Of a DNA stretch of 52,337 bases, positions 1 to 11,932 are shown one piece after another. Source of the stretch: Dichomitus squalens LYAD-421 SS1. Lineage: Eukaryota > Basidiomycota > Agaricomycetes > Polyporales > Polyporaceae. The position numbers and the translations under genes were made by a program. Position 1 is the first letter of the stretch. Each line of letters starts with the position of its first letter. Below the pieces are notes generated by a model. The model was not told where the DNA came from and searched no databases. It was given only the letters and a program-made list of their open reading frames with translations. The stretch spans positions 1,223,799 to 1,276,135 of the forward strand of contig NW_006766886.1 in assembly GCF_000275845.1 (NCBI RefSeq). Direction: 5' to 3'.

Positions 1-1501
1 CATACAGGTAAGTCGCGCGGGTGCAGCAACGCAGTAGGTTAGAGCACGTCGTGGTAGGTCACTGTACGCGGGCTTGGCACGATGCGCGGGCGCGGGGAGT
101 AGCGTATTATTATGTAATGCGAAATTTGTATTGTAGAGTAACCACCCATAAATACATATATCCGTTCATGCTCGATTTGGTGCCCAAGCGCAACGAGCCC
201 CAACTGTATAGGACTGTTGCACTCTGTTCCTATATTTTTGCCAGGCGTTCAATAGAGTGGAACATACAGATATCGGGCGAAAAAGATGCAAATAGACGGA
301 GACAGACGGGAAAAGACGACGAACGGCAAATAGCTTTTTGTGTGCATATGGACGGATATCTATGCATTCACCTACATACATGTGGATATCTGACTACTTC
401 TGCCTTTTGGGCGGACTGAAACGGGCCAAAAAAGATGAGAATCGTGAGCAACAGGGAAGGTTCTCACTGGGAGTGACAGACTATATACCAATTGTAACAA
501 TTTTGTTCGATCCGCCTTCGCCTCATGCAAGCACGGAAATAAGTAGTAGGGCGTGCCATAGCGCGCTGGTGGAGACCGCACTCGACTTCGGCGCACTGGT
601 TGTGGCGCGCTCATCTTCTCGGTCGGTATCGAAGCGCTATTGAAGCTATTTGACTAGCTATCTGGGATCAAGCACGAATGTCATGTTATCTCAGTGTTAC
701 GACATCGACGTCAGATATGAATATATGACAGTCCAGCCAATATATCGTTGCTCGTTAGAAATCTCTGGGCGCCTCATTTGTGACCATAGAGGGACTATCG
801 TCATGGAACAAGGCCTTTTGAAAACGACAAAAACCTTAACAATACGATCTCTCTCCTATGAGGTCATAGGCTCACTCATGCGGCAGCTGAAGGTGAGCTA
901 GATAGTGTGCACCCCCAGGGAGGAATCGGCGTAAGATGGGATCTGACGTCTCGATGTTGTGGTAGCAACTGTGAGCAAACGCACTACCTTCTGTCCGCCT
1001 GTTGAGCGATATATCCGCTCTCTAGATAAGTACCTTGGATCGTACACAATCACATCCTGACTGTCAAGGCATCACGCTGCAAGGCAAAGGACAGATTCTG
1101 AGCGATCCCTTTCGTGTAGAGTCACTTTAGACGTGCTGCTGTACGCGAGCTAAATCCACGTCATCCGACCGACTTAGACTAGTAAGCAAGCCCCTCAAAC
1201 TTGTAAAGCCCAATCAACCTCTGAGTCAATGCTGACTTGAAACTCCGATAAACCGCGTCGTCGCCGAGCGCTGGGAGCCGTGTGATCTCAACTTGTTCGC
1301 GAACTGCCATCGTTTCATAACACTTGCTCATTCCTCTCATCACCATTGCTCTCGCCGGCGAGGGCCACCAGCCTGTCAGTGCTTTCTGCGCGTGCGTGCA
1401 CAAGATCAACCGTCCAGAACGCCAATGTACGCCCCGTTCCCACCTTGATCGACTGGCCATGATCTATATCGTGATTGACACCCTGCCCTCCCCCGCCGCA
1501 G
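1..1501. other. Left-end region without a supported gene
   Basis: Only short open frames are present on either strand, none with a recognisable family or a convincing splice structure. The right end must hold the first exon(s) of the Pro/Glu-rich gene, because that gene's reading frame enters through a splice acceptor at about 1500-1501. I could not fix the matching donor; a GTACGC at 1427 is one candidate. A GC-rich stretch around 545-615 was checked for a tRNA and does not fold into one. Confidence 0.5.
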
Positions 1502-3263
1502 GCCGCTGCCCGACGAACGGCCACGTCAGAGTGTTGCCAACCTCATAGGCAGATTCGAGCAGCAGACTAAGAAGCAGCAGTCCGCGGGGTCTACCGTCTC
1601 GCCTCGGTCGTCGAGCGTCGCATCGCAGCACACTGGAGATGCCGCTAAGGAGGAGCTGAGGGAGAAGCGGGAATGGCCCCCAAAGCCCAAAGCCCCCATC
1701 GTTGCGAGCGGGTTCGAGTCTAAGGTGGAGGGTACGACCAAGTCCCCAGAGCCGCCTGCACCTGCACGTTTGCCTGAACCCGAGCCTGAGCCCGCGGCTG
1801 CACCTGCTGAACCCGGACCTACCGTTGAGGAGAAAGCTGCAGAGCCGGCTCCTGTGTCCCCTACAATTCCTGATAAGGCCGTCTCCCCCACTCCTTCGTC
1901 CCCGAAGAAGACCGCGCCTGCGTCCAAGCCCGCGTCCGGACGCCCATCTACCGCTACTGCGCGTACGCCTGCAACCCCGTCCAAGGCTCGCGAAGGGAGA
2001 CCAAGCACTGTGAACGCGAAGTCCACCTCAGCGCGCACGCCCGCAAAGTCCCCACCATCTTCGTACCACCCCGGTCTATCGACCTCAGCCGTCTCCATCT
2101 CATCTACGGTGAAGACGGCGGGCTCCGCGAAGGCGACGCCGTCGCGGTCCCGGCCGTCCTCGCGTGCGTCGGTTACGCCTTCGCGGCCGAAGACCCCATC
2201 TTCTACTCGGCCGAAGACGCCTTCCCACACGACGTCCCCGAAGCCGAAGCCGACGCCGTCGTCTGGGCTCTTCGCGCCGACCGCCGCATCGCTCGCTCGC
2301 GCCCGCAACGCTGATGCTGGGCCGCCTCCCCCCGTGCGGAAGCCCACCGCCTCCAAGGACACGCTGGAGAGGCTGAGCAAGCCCACAGCGGCGAGCATCT
2401 CCAAGGTTCGCGCGCCCACCTTGCCCACCCATGCTCCGGCCAATGCGGGGCCTGCGAAGACGACCACTACGACTACGAAGACCACCTCTGCTACGCGTGC
2501 GACTCCTCCTGCTCCACGAGAGTCGCATACTACGCTCAAGCCGAGAGTTGGCCTTGCTGGCGCGAAGCTGAAGGATGCTAAGGCGAAGGTCGCACCTGCC
2601 GCCTCGCCTGGAGCTGCTGCTGCTACTGCTGCTGCTGCTGTACCCCAAGAGGAGCATCGCGAAGAGGCCGAGCACCATGAAGAGCTTGGTACGCACGAGC
2701 ATGAGGAGTCCGGTGGTACCTTGGTCGACGAGCCCGAGCATGTGGAGCACCACGATGAGCCAGAGGAGATGCACGAGGGCGAGTTCCACGTCGAAGAGCG
2801 TCATGAGGAGGAACATCAGGACGAGGAGCTCCACGACGAGCAGCACGAAGTCCACGATGAAGCACCTCAAGCGGAGGAGGAACATGAACAGGAGCCTGAG
2901 CACGAAGAAGATCCCGTCGCGGAGCCCAATCCCGTCCCAGAGTCCGAGCCTGTCGAGCACGAGGACTCTACTGGGGAGCACAACGTTGAGGCCGAGGAGC
3001 CTCGCGAGGAAGAAGCCGCAGAGTCGCATACCACCGAGGATATATCCGTTGCATCCGGAGAGGCGGAGGCGGAAGCTTTTCATAGCGAGTCCGAGAGCCA
3101 TGTCGACACCGAGTCCGACACGGTCGCAGGATCTGTCGCCGCAGACAAGACGGGCAACGATCTCGAGGACATGGTGAAGTTCCTCGAGACTGCCCCTGTA
3201 GTCGGCCCGATCAGCATGGTCGACATCCCCGACGAAGTCGCTAGTATCCCGGACGAGGACTGA
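1502..3263 (+). CDS. Low-complexity Pro/Ala/Ser-rich and Glu/His-rich protein (5' exon missing)
   Basis: The last exon is a long open frame ending in TGA at 3261-3263. In frame it begins ...RPRQSVANLIGRFEQQ, a short ordered-looking start that suggests a helical motif. An in-frame TGA at 1476-1478 and the acceptor CCGCAG at 1496-1501 show that an upstream exon must supply the start codon. About 586 residues are visible. The first half is a disordered Pro/Ala/Ser/Thr-rich basic stretch, dense in TPS and RPS phospho-acceptor-like repeats. The second half, from about 2640, switches abruptly to a very acidic Glu/Asp/His stretch with EEH and HEE repeats. It then ends in a less biased tail containing DLEDMVKFLETAP. 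There is no catalytic domain and no transmembrane segment. The function is unknown. The composition would suit a scaffold, cytoskeleton- or chromatin-associated protein, or a metal-binding tail, but none of these is shown. Confidence 0.7.
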
Positions 3264-3846
3264 AGTCAAATGGAAACGGGTACAGGGTTCGATGAGGATC
3301 AAGGTGGGTAGTCTGCCTCCCCATCGTCGTGATTGTTGAATGCAATATCGAATATCATTTACATGTATGTATTCTGAATACAGTGGACCGCAGTCGTTCT
3401 CTCTTCCTTTCAACCTGGTTTCCGCGCTTCATATGATACTCGTCAATCGCTCATGCTCTAACTTACAGATCACCCTTATTTTTCATCGATCACCGAACTC
3501 TCCTCTAATGCGTCCTTTCTGAGCCATCCGATGCCGCTGATATCTGCCACCACATAGTTCTGCCTGGTACGGTTACAGATACATACGCTTTCGTTCTCTC
3601 GTACCCTCGCATCCTCGTAACGATTCACGAATCTATACGTTAGTCTCGCGTTGTTTCTTGAGTCTTATGCTGGCGCACTCGCACCGTCTCCCTGTTCCGT
3701 CGCCACTAGTATACCAGACGCGTAGCAATCACAAGAGCAGTGAAACGGGATCACAAGTATTGTTCATAGCTTCCATTATGACGCCTGCGTTGACCATTGA
3801 CCCCGAAATGACCGTGTCTTGAGAAGCTCCCTCACACATTCCTCTG
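3264..3846. other. Intergenic region downstream of the Pro/Glu-rich gene
   Basis: AT-richer than the preceding exon. It probably holds the 3' untranslated region of the + strand gene and that of the doubtful - strand gene ending at 3847. I see no gene, repeat or RNA. Confidence 0.4.
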
Positions 3847-4375
3847 TCAACCACCACGCGGACCATAGCAGTATGCCACGCTGGACAGCAAGCATGTGCA
3901 GGTGATGGAAAGAACATGCATTGGTTGACGGTATTGCGAAAGCGGCGTGTATTGGACAGGTAAACTGACGACGAACACGATATGTTGGTCTCCTCCAGAA
4001 CTGCAGCCTCTCCTTCCGATCCCTTCTGCCTTGTCATGAGCACCAGCCGAAGCGACACCTCGTCGACAGCAGGAAACCAGTCAGAGCAAAGAAGCCATAG
4101 CCCAAGAGGAAGACCGATACTCCTAGAAGAAACATCTTCGAGTTGCTCTAGGGGACTGGAACGCGAGCAAGGATACGGAGAGCGACTCCCAAGCTCGAAC
4201 TTTGTGTCCCCATGGATTTGTTCTGGAGAACTCGCAAACTTCGCGCCTCTGCTCTTATGCTGCTTTTGGCTTACCTAATGCTTTCCCAGGTGGTATGTCC
4301 AGAGGCGCCCATGATGCACGGGCCTGCGGGAAGACCGGGCAGCGGGTTGCCGGAGGGGGTGGCGTCGGATTTCAT
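3847..4375 (-). CDS. Possible small single-pass membrane protein (tentative model)
   Basis: Three pieces on the minus strand look coding. From an ATG at 4375, a GC3-rich frame MKSDATPSGNPLPGLPAGPC runs to a donor at 4274 (exon 4275-4375). An exon at 4059-4122 encodes the hydrophobic segment FLLGYGFFALTGFLL, a good transmembrane helix. An exon at 3847-3880 gives SVAYCYGPRGG then stop. The exons at 4059-4122 and 3847-3880 join in phase with GT/AG signals, but that intron is long (178 nt). Joining the first exon to the membrane exon needs a further small exon that I could not place. The gene would be divergent from PEX11, with 106 bp between the start codons. I do not recognise the family, and the parts may not belong together. 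Confidence 0.3.
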
Positions 4376-4481
4376 GCTTTCTGGCTTGCGAATGGCGACC
4401 GCGTAGTACTGACCAGCCCACCTGGCCGACAGCGTGCACTCACTTGTATCTTGCTCTTGTTTCGCTGCTACGTCGACCACC

Positions 4482-6854
4482 ATGTCGTTCTCAAAACCGC
4501 TCACACTTGCGCGCGTCGAAGACCTGACTTTGGGGGCTTTCTCGAATGTAGCGCCATCCCAAACACTCGACCATCTCGTACGGTTCTTAAGCACATGGAG
4601 TGGTAGCGAGTTGAGTCTCGCTTGATGTCGTTTGGGTTGACGTGTCTGACTGAGTACATGGCATTGCAGCAAGCTCTTCATGGTACGTCCCCTGTGCGCT
4701 TCAGTTGAAGGCGGCAATTGACGCGTCTGCTATGACGGCATATCCCTTCAGATCATCCAATATACTGTCAAGCTCATCGTCCCCTTCCTCCAATGGCGCG
4801 CTCGTCTTCAATATGGCGCAGGCCTCCGGAAGGCACCCGTAAGCCCTGCCGCTGACAGGCTAGCAATACTGGGCAACCTCATTGGCGACGCTAGGATGTT
4901 CTTCAGAATCTGGGGTACGTCGCGAATGAAACCTAAACGCCCGAAGGGTGCGTCGCGCATCCACTCAGACGCGTTTTAGGCCTTCTCCCTATCTTCCAAT
5001 GGCTGATCGCCCTCGAACGCAATTCGCCGCCGACGCGCTGGCTCCGCACAATCGAACGTCTCCAGGGGTGGTCTATGCTCGCATACTATCCTCTTGAGCA
5101 CCTCTACTACTTGCTTTCCCACTCTGTGATTCCAAACAAGCTCCCGCTGCCGTCACTGACGGCGTTTATACCCTTCGTACGGACCAAACCTAGCGACAAC
5201 CATATACCGTTGGATCTCGGCAAGCTCGGCCTGTGGTCTACCCGCTTCTGGGCTGCGTACGTTGTCCTCCAGTTGGCCCACCTGCAGGAGGACAGCAAGC
5301 TCCTCACTGCGCGGGAGCGTACGCTGAACAAGTCAAAGGTGGGTCCGGTGCTATGAAGGCGGTGATGGACATGTACTGACCGCGGTGCTTCTAAAGACTG
5401 GCGCGACTGCTGCCGAGAAGGAGGACATACGCAAGAGGCGAAGTGCCCTGTGGAACGAGTTTATTGTGAACCTGGCATACCTGCCGCTTACAATCCACTG
5501 GTACGTTATCGTTGCGTTCGTGCTTTTTCACGGCCGGTTTTGGACTTGCATTGCGGGAATGATTTCTCCCACACAATGGTCGCGGGCTTTTGTGGCTTTT
5601 ACCATCCATTGTTGAACTCTCATGCTGGTATGACATGAGCATGCATCGTGGTTGCGGTGTTTCTTCTTTCCTTTATCGAACGGGGCTGTGTGCGGCTTCT
5701 CCGCTTGTGAGCAGATCTGGCTTCTGGATGTCTGATTTCGGTCGCCGTTAACGGCAGAGAATTCTGGAATGACAAGGCTGTACGCCCGCGCGCCTCGTGG
5801 CCTTGTCCACCCCACCCTTTCGAAGCTCCCCTCATGCCCCGCGGACACAGTTTCGAGCGCGAGCATAGTGCCACGAGCAGGCGGCGTTTTTCACCTAGCC
5901 TTCGCAGTCCTCGATAGCACACAATCTATGAGCCTCGGGGTGGGGAAAATACGACAGTCGGCGATATACGCGCGTCATTCGGGCTTATGAGTCACGTACA
6001 CCGATTCTAATACTGGCTCGCGGCACGCCGTACGCCATATGCTGGGAAGTGGTACCTAACTTCCCGTATGCGCAGCGAACGCCTGCCACGGGTAGACGGC
6101 ACGGCAACTGCGACTGTCAGCGAGACGCGACTGAGACGCAGGGGCCTGACACTATATCTGTTCATACGTGTGTCATATCTAGCCGCCATCTATTCGGCAT
6201 GGCCAGCGCGTGCATTTAGGATGGGTTCTGTCTTCGAATGTGCGCGACTTATTGTCAAATGTGGATTCATTGGTCGGCGACGCGAGAGGTCATTCCAGAC
6301 ACGTATAAAGCCGCTTCTGCTGTATCTGTCTCTCATGTGTGGCTTCTATCACACCTTCGTCATTCAAGAGTAGTTGCTGATGCCCATCCTTACCGCAGGT
6401 CAACGGAGAAGGGAATCATCTCAAACGACGTATGTGCTCTTATCTTCGCCGCTTGTTACACGTTTCTTCCGTCCGTCGTCGGTCTTCCAGTCGTGGGAGA
6501 ACTGGCCGCACATGATCACCATGCCTTCGCATTTACCTTTCCTTCGTAGAATGGTCCCTCAGGAACCTAGGAGCGAGGCGGCTTTGGATGTTCCGACGTC
6601 GGGATATGCTCTTAACGAACCCAAACACTGATTGCTGTGCCTCTGCTTTCTCACAGGTTTGGGTCAGCGTCCTAGGACTCATAGCTGGGGTCGCCTCATG
6701 GAAGAGCGGCTGGGAAGCGACAGCGCTTACACCTGCTCCTACCGTAGGCGACATTCCGCTTCCTGCTGGGGAGTCCACCGAGACAAAACTGGCACCGTAC
6801 CTGGACGACCCGCTCAAGGATGTCATCACCGCCCCCGCGCTCGATGAGCTGTAA
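4482..6854 (+). CDS. PEX11: PEX11-family peroxisomal membrane protein (PEX11C-like)
   Basis: PEX11 proteins remodel and elongate the peroxisomal membrane before division. Seven exons join in frame: 4482-4609, 4670-4682, 4752-4914, 4980-5338, 5397-5500, 6399-6429 and 6657-6854 (331 aa). Family features include KLFMIIQYTVKLI near the N-terminus, LIGDARMFFRIWGLLPIFQW in the middle, and a C-terminal hydrophobic segment beginning VWVSVLGLIAGVASW after IHWSTEKGIISND. The start is the first ATG of the open frame and gives a plausible soluble N-terminus. Exon 2 is only 13 nt and exon 6 only 31 nt. The two introns around exon 6 are 898 and 227 nt, against 57-69 nt for the others. The second intron of the gene starts GTACGT; the first uses GTTGAG, chosen because it restores the conserved S-D-K-L-F-M. 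The family assignment is firm; the subtype is less so. Confidence 0.88.
5501..6398. other. Oversized intron of PEX11 (898 nt)
   Basis: Bounded by GTACGT at 5501 and CCGCAG ending at 6398. It holds several short open frames, none recognisable. I could not see clear terminal repeats or a target-site duplication, so an inserted element is suspected only from the length. Confidence 0.6.
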
Positions 6855-9800
6855 TGGACGTGATCGGCCACTGCGTTTGGCGTGGATACGGCCGCAAGCC
6901 GTACGGGACCGGGTGCTTAGGACTCGGAGGCGCAGGCGAGGACACCGGCGTCAGGTCCCCCAGTTGACGCTTCTACGCCATCCACAATGAACACGGCTGT
7001 AAAGCATCGACATTGTTTGCATCTACGGGTATCTTTGTGTCTACTCAGAGATCCGTGATATTTCGGACATGTGTAGCTTGACTCCGGAACAAGCACATGA
7101 GGTCCTGACAGACCTTCTACGGAAAGGTGAGGTTAGATATCCAGTGCCCTGGAGTGTACCGCGATCCGCTGTTGGGCGGAGGAAGCCAAATGTGTAACGC
7201 GGGTTGTTGCTAGGAAGATGTCATTGAACTGCACGAGTGCCAAGTACCGAACGAGTAACTGTGGACCGTCATGTGGCGTCTGCCTCGTACTACTGAATAT
7301 TGTGACTCGCATCGACCAGGGCTTGACTCCTTGTCTCCCCAGCTCCTCAGCTACTGGGCGATGACATTGGTAGCTGGGACGGTTGCCCCGGAGCGAGGAA
7401 TAGGGCCTTATACGAAAAAACTTCCTCCTTCGCACTCATTCTAGCTGGCTATCTGGCCTGACCTATATCACATCGAATAATGTTGAAGTCTCTGGATATT
7501 AGGCATAGTCAAGCAATGGTTTGAATGTGACATCGATACACAACACGCGGCATCACCGTGAGCTTCTTGACAGTCAAACCTGGTACTGTGCGAACTTGCA
7601 CGCTTGCCTAATTCGGACCGGAGATCTCGATCCCCCTGACTCGGCAACTCAATTAGGATCCGATTTGGGAGGCTGTGCATCAGGGCTCCTCTATGCCAAT
7701 CCTCTCAGTGCAAGGCTCAACCTCCTCTCCCCTCCTCTCCTCTGTTTGTCTGAACAGGGCCATTGACTCTCCAAGCGACCTGCGGATGCTTTGAGAAGAT
7801 TGCAGCCGCTTAGTCTACGTGGCTCAATCGGATCGTCAGAATTCGGGGAAGGGTTCTCATAATACACAGCCTCGAGAAGCTCCGGCCCTTGCCCGTCTTT
7901 GGTGCGGCGCGTGCCCCATGGCATGACGGTGCGCTCGTTCTGGGGTGCGCTAGAAACTTATGGGATGGGCCTCCGCCCCTCCAGATCATGACGCTTACAA
8001 TGGTTCTGACTGGCCTCGATTCACGGACTCGACTTGGCTCCAAGGGTTTCCTCTATGCTGTGAGCGGACAGTCGGAGCGCCGTCAGCGGAGTCGGGTGGG
8101 GCTAGAGGCTGTTCCGCAAAAGCTTGTCCTCCGTAGCACCGACAGAATGGCAGCGGGACTTGGGCCGGTGCGCCCTCAACTATGCCTCAGAACTCTCAAA
8201 ACTGGTCAGCTGTGGACATGACCTAGGGACACGTAGGCTTGCGGCTTGCGGATCTAACGTGAAAATATGCGAAGCAGTACAAGGCGCAGCGCGGGGGTGA
8301 AGAATATGCAGGAAACCAGGGTCATCCGGCTAATCATATACCGGTCGGAAATCTCATGGTACACGGTGAATATCGTGGTAAGTACATGACATTTGTCGAA
8401 CCCTAGTATGTCGCTTCCGCGCCGCACCGATGCTTGTGGCCTTAGGTGCTGTGTTGGGTGAACAAACAAGCTCGGTGTGTATTCCGATCTCTAGTATTTT
8501 AGCTTGAAATTATGTAGAATCTATGTGATCTAACCACCGCATACGTTAGGTGCAATGCTCACGCCAAGAACCAGATTCCCTTGAATCCGAAGGTCGTGTC
8601 CTTCCGCAGCATCCCCTGTGCATTAGGACGATGTCTATGCATTCGCGAATCTAGCATCCAGTGCTAGGCTCGCAGCCTAACAGTTCTCATGGATCGGCTT
8701 GCGTCGAATGATCGCATTGGTACGCAATTGGCACTTACATGTGGATTCAGGTTTATGCACAAGGAGAAGACATGATATCACACATGCATAGGCAACGGTG
8801 GGTAGGCATTTATTGTGCCTACCACCCTCCTGGCTCTAACGCTGTGCCCCTGAAGGTTATACACGGCTGCGCTCCGGAATGCAGCTTACACGCTCACGAT
8901 AGCGTCTCGGATCCTGATACCCTCGGCGTTCTTGACGACTACCTGGCATCCCTCAAGCGGTGTGTTCGGGTCACATCTATCCCCCTATGGGTTGCCGCAA
9001 GACGCGAGTATCGCAATAGGCTGCGCACGTCGCGTAGCTCGGAGACCATAGGCGTGGGCTGTGTATCCTGTCGGACGAGTGCGTGCCTGTCGATTAAGGT
9101 AGCGACCGTCAGGTCGTGGCAAGCAGCGAAGCTGCATGCTAACGGCCATTGTGCGGTCTCGATGGAAGTCAGGCCTCAATTTCTATTATTTCACAGGTCA
9201 CAGCCTCAATGGTTCGATATGACATTGTCAGGAGAATCGTGGTAATACTGTCGCATACGACCCGAAAGCCGTAAATACACGATAGAGGCGAGCAGGCTAG
9301 GTACTATTAGAACAGCGACGACCATCCTTAATTGTCCTTCCTGGAGACGTTCCCCCTTCGTCTTGGAAGCTATGCCTAACAATATAACACGCGCAGTAAT
9401 TCTTCTACTGTTGAAGTCTCCGAGAATCCAACGTCACCATATCAACCTACTTTGTTCTGCAAAATGTGCCACCAGCGAGCGTTTACGCGTGACAGGGCCG
9501 AATGCACACCGCACTGCGGTCTATCAGAGGCTAATCTCCCTGTATAACAGACTGCCGGGCTACCCTAATCATTACGGAAACTCACCTCTCTGACAAAAAC
9601 GAAATGGTCCTCCATGGCACGACAGCGACTCGGAGGTCATGAGATTGTGCTGTGGGTCGCATAACATCGCCACGCCTTCCCAACGCGTAAACCTGCAGCA
9701 CCCATGTATGCAGAAGCAGCGCTCACAAGACCTCTGCAGCAGCTATGAAAAGGTACGCCAGCTTTTAGGGATCCGCCGAACGATTGGTTCTACGGCGGTC

Positions 9801-11932
9801 AACTCGGCTTCTCGTCAGCATAGGTATATGCCGCCTGGCATGCGGGCCTAAGAACGAGCCACACGTCGGTGGCACTAGAATAGAAGGCGCAGTGCAGGAT
9901 ATCGCCGCACGCATCGCAGATGTGAGTCACCTCGAGCATTCCAACATCGGCGCTGTTCCCACATGCCGTCCGGTGGACTCTAATGGGTGTCCTAGCACGT
10001 TTTTCTATCAAATTTGTATTGAAAATACCCTTCTAATGCTCAAACAACTGACGTCGAATAACCCACCACATACGTACACAAAAGGCAAGGATGAGAGGCA
10101 TAGGTGGCTCGTCACACGAGGACGCCACGCACCAACACTTGACTATATACGTACAGGGATATTATCAGGCGTCGCAGGATGAACTGGCCTAAGCGGGTAT
10201 ACGCCGCTCATGCGTCCCCCGCGGGGGATATCCTTGTAGTTTTACGCTTTTGACTATGCCGCATGTCAACATCCGAGCCCTGCATCATGAGCGCCGCGTT
10301 CAGTAGATGGCAGACGTCGGGTGTCGTACCCCTGACTTGCGCCGAGATATCTGGCGCTTGAACGGATGCCTGTACAGCTGCACGCAGACTAGCGCTGATG
10401 GCGTGTTGAGAAGTGTAGGCTCGGGCGTAGGCTCATGATGCATTCAGGCTACAGGGAAATATGAGCTCCTAGGGTGAGACTCGCAAGACAAACGCGTCTG
10501 GGCGCCCGCCTAGGCGGCCTGAGCACAGCTACCTGCGAACATCAAAACATATCAGCCCGAGATGTAGTTCAAGGAATGCACTTAGCTTGCTGCGCATCTA
10601 ACCCCTAGGCGATGGCTCCGCCTCTGAGATGCAGATTCCTAGGACAGATACAAATCAGGAGTACTATGGAGGAACAGCACAGCGCGTTTAAAGGGGTACG
10701 GATGAGCTGGAGGTCCCAAGCCGCCTCCCTCGGACCGGGTGCGATGACTGGGAAGAGACGCAGAGGTACCGACCAATGGTCAGCGTCCTAGAGCACATCA
10801 TCGTGAGCAATGGTTCAGGACCAACGCTCTGAAGCCGCTGTGATGGGCAAGAGAGCAGCATCAGATTAGTACCGTCCTCTGGTGGCACCTTTTATGCAGT
10901 TCTGTATCGCAATCCACAGGCTGCGCAGCTTGCGGGGATCGAAGTCGAAGATTTTTCCGAGATGATGACTTCACAAGAATCTAATCGCACACATAGATCG
11001 ATCCTAGAACTTGGAAGATCGATGAGACGGCTGCTTCCCCTACAGAAGTAATCGTGGGCAGTGGCAGGAGATGCTGATACGTGACAGCCAGCTAACTCTA
11101 ACTATGAGAAACAATGCAGTGACACACCTGGCCTAGAATGACATGCGGACGATCTTCACGAGACAGTCGAGAGCCGCGATGCAGTGCACAGTGGAGGTCG
11201 TCGAGTACTACCACGAGCGACACAGCGAACGCCCGGATGGACTGGGGGACACCACAGCATTGATTTCTTCTCCCGCTTCTGCCGTGCAGGAAGCGACTCA
11301 AACCGCCTTCGCATGCGATATCGACATATCATAGATGACGATGAGTGGGGTCATGATTTAGACAGCGTGAGAATCAGCGACAATTTCGCTACTGTATACA
11401 GAGCTGGTACCGATAGTACTCCGAGCCGATTCCCTATGAGTTATTGACAGATGCTATGCGATGCGAAGAGGTTGGCAGGAAGTGAAAAGATCTGCGCAAC
11501 AGAAAGTTTCCATCCTTGCAATCAGCGGATCCTTGCGCGAGTCTCACAGAAGAGTAGATCAATACAACTGAGGCTACTTGCAGAGGGTTCCTCATGGTGA
11601 AGGAAGCGTGCCTCAGGGGTCCCCGAGTATAGTGTGTGGTTCCGCGCCTCGGACTATGCATCCGATCTGTTCAACAAAAGGGCGTTGTTCGCCCGAGGGG
11701 CATGGACCCAAGAAACGGGCAGGATGTTGTACCGACCATAAGTAGAACGTGAGAAAAGATTACAGAAGCACGGAAACACAACATTAGCTCCTCTTGGCAC
11801 ACGCACCGCCTCGATTCTGTATGGAACTGCGATTGCCAACGCCGGCCATACTAAAGCATCGGCTGAGGGAGGTTGAAAGTTCCCTTCTCCACGCCCTTCA
11901 GCCCTCCTCCCAATTCTCTTGCTCCCTCCGAC
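6855..11932. other. About 5 kb without a recognisable gene
   Basis: No open frame here shows a family, a codon bias like its neighbours, or a chain of splice-linked exons. The longest (8739-9245, +, 168 codons) has mixed composition and no recognisable motif. The left edge would contain the PEX11 3' UTR and the right edge the PMC1 promoter. It may be decayed transposon sequence, but I found no integrase, transposase or reverse-transcriptase motif by eye and no obvious long repeats. Confidence 0.5.

Noticed and set aside
545..615. GC-rich stretch suggestive of a tRNA
   Set aside because: No proper A and B box pair and no acceptor-stem complementarity on either strand.
1526..2539. Long open frame on - opposite the Pro-rich gene (also 2100-3413 on -)
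   Set aside because: Shadow frames of a strongly biased GC-rich coding exon; the + frame has the sensible composition and stop.
8739..9245. 168-codon open frame on +
   Set aside because: No motif, mixed composition, no splice partners; likely chance in the gene-poor gap.
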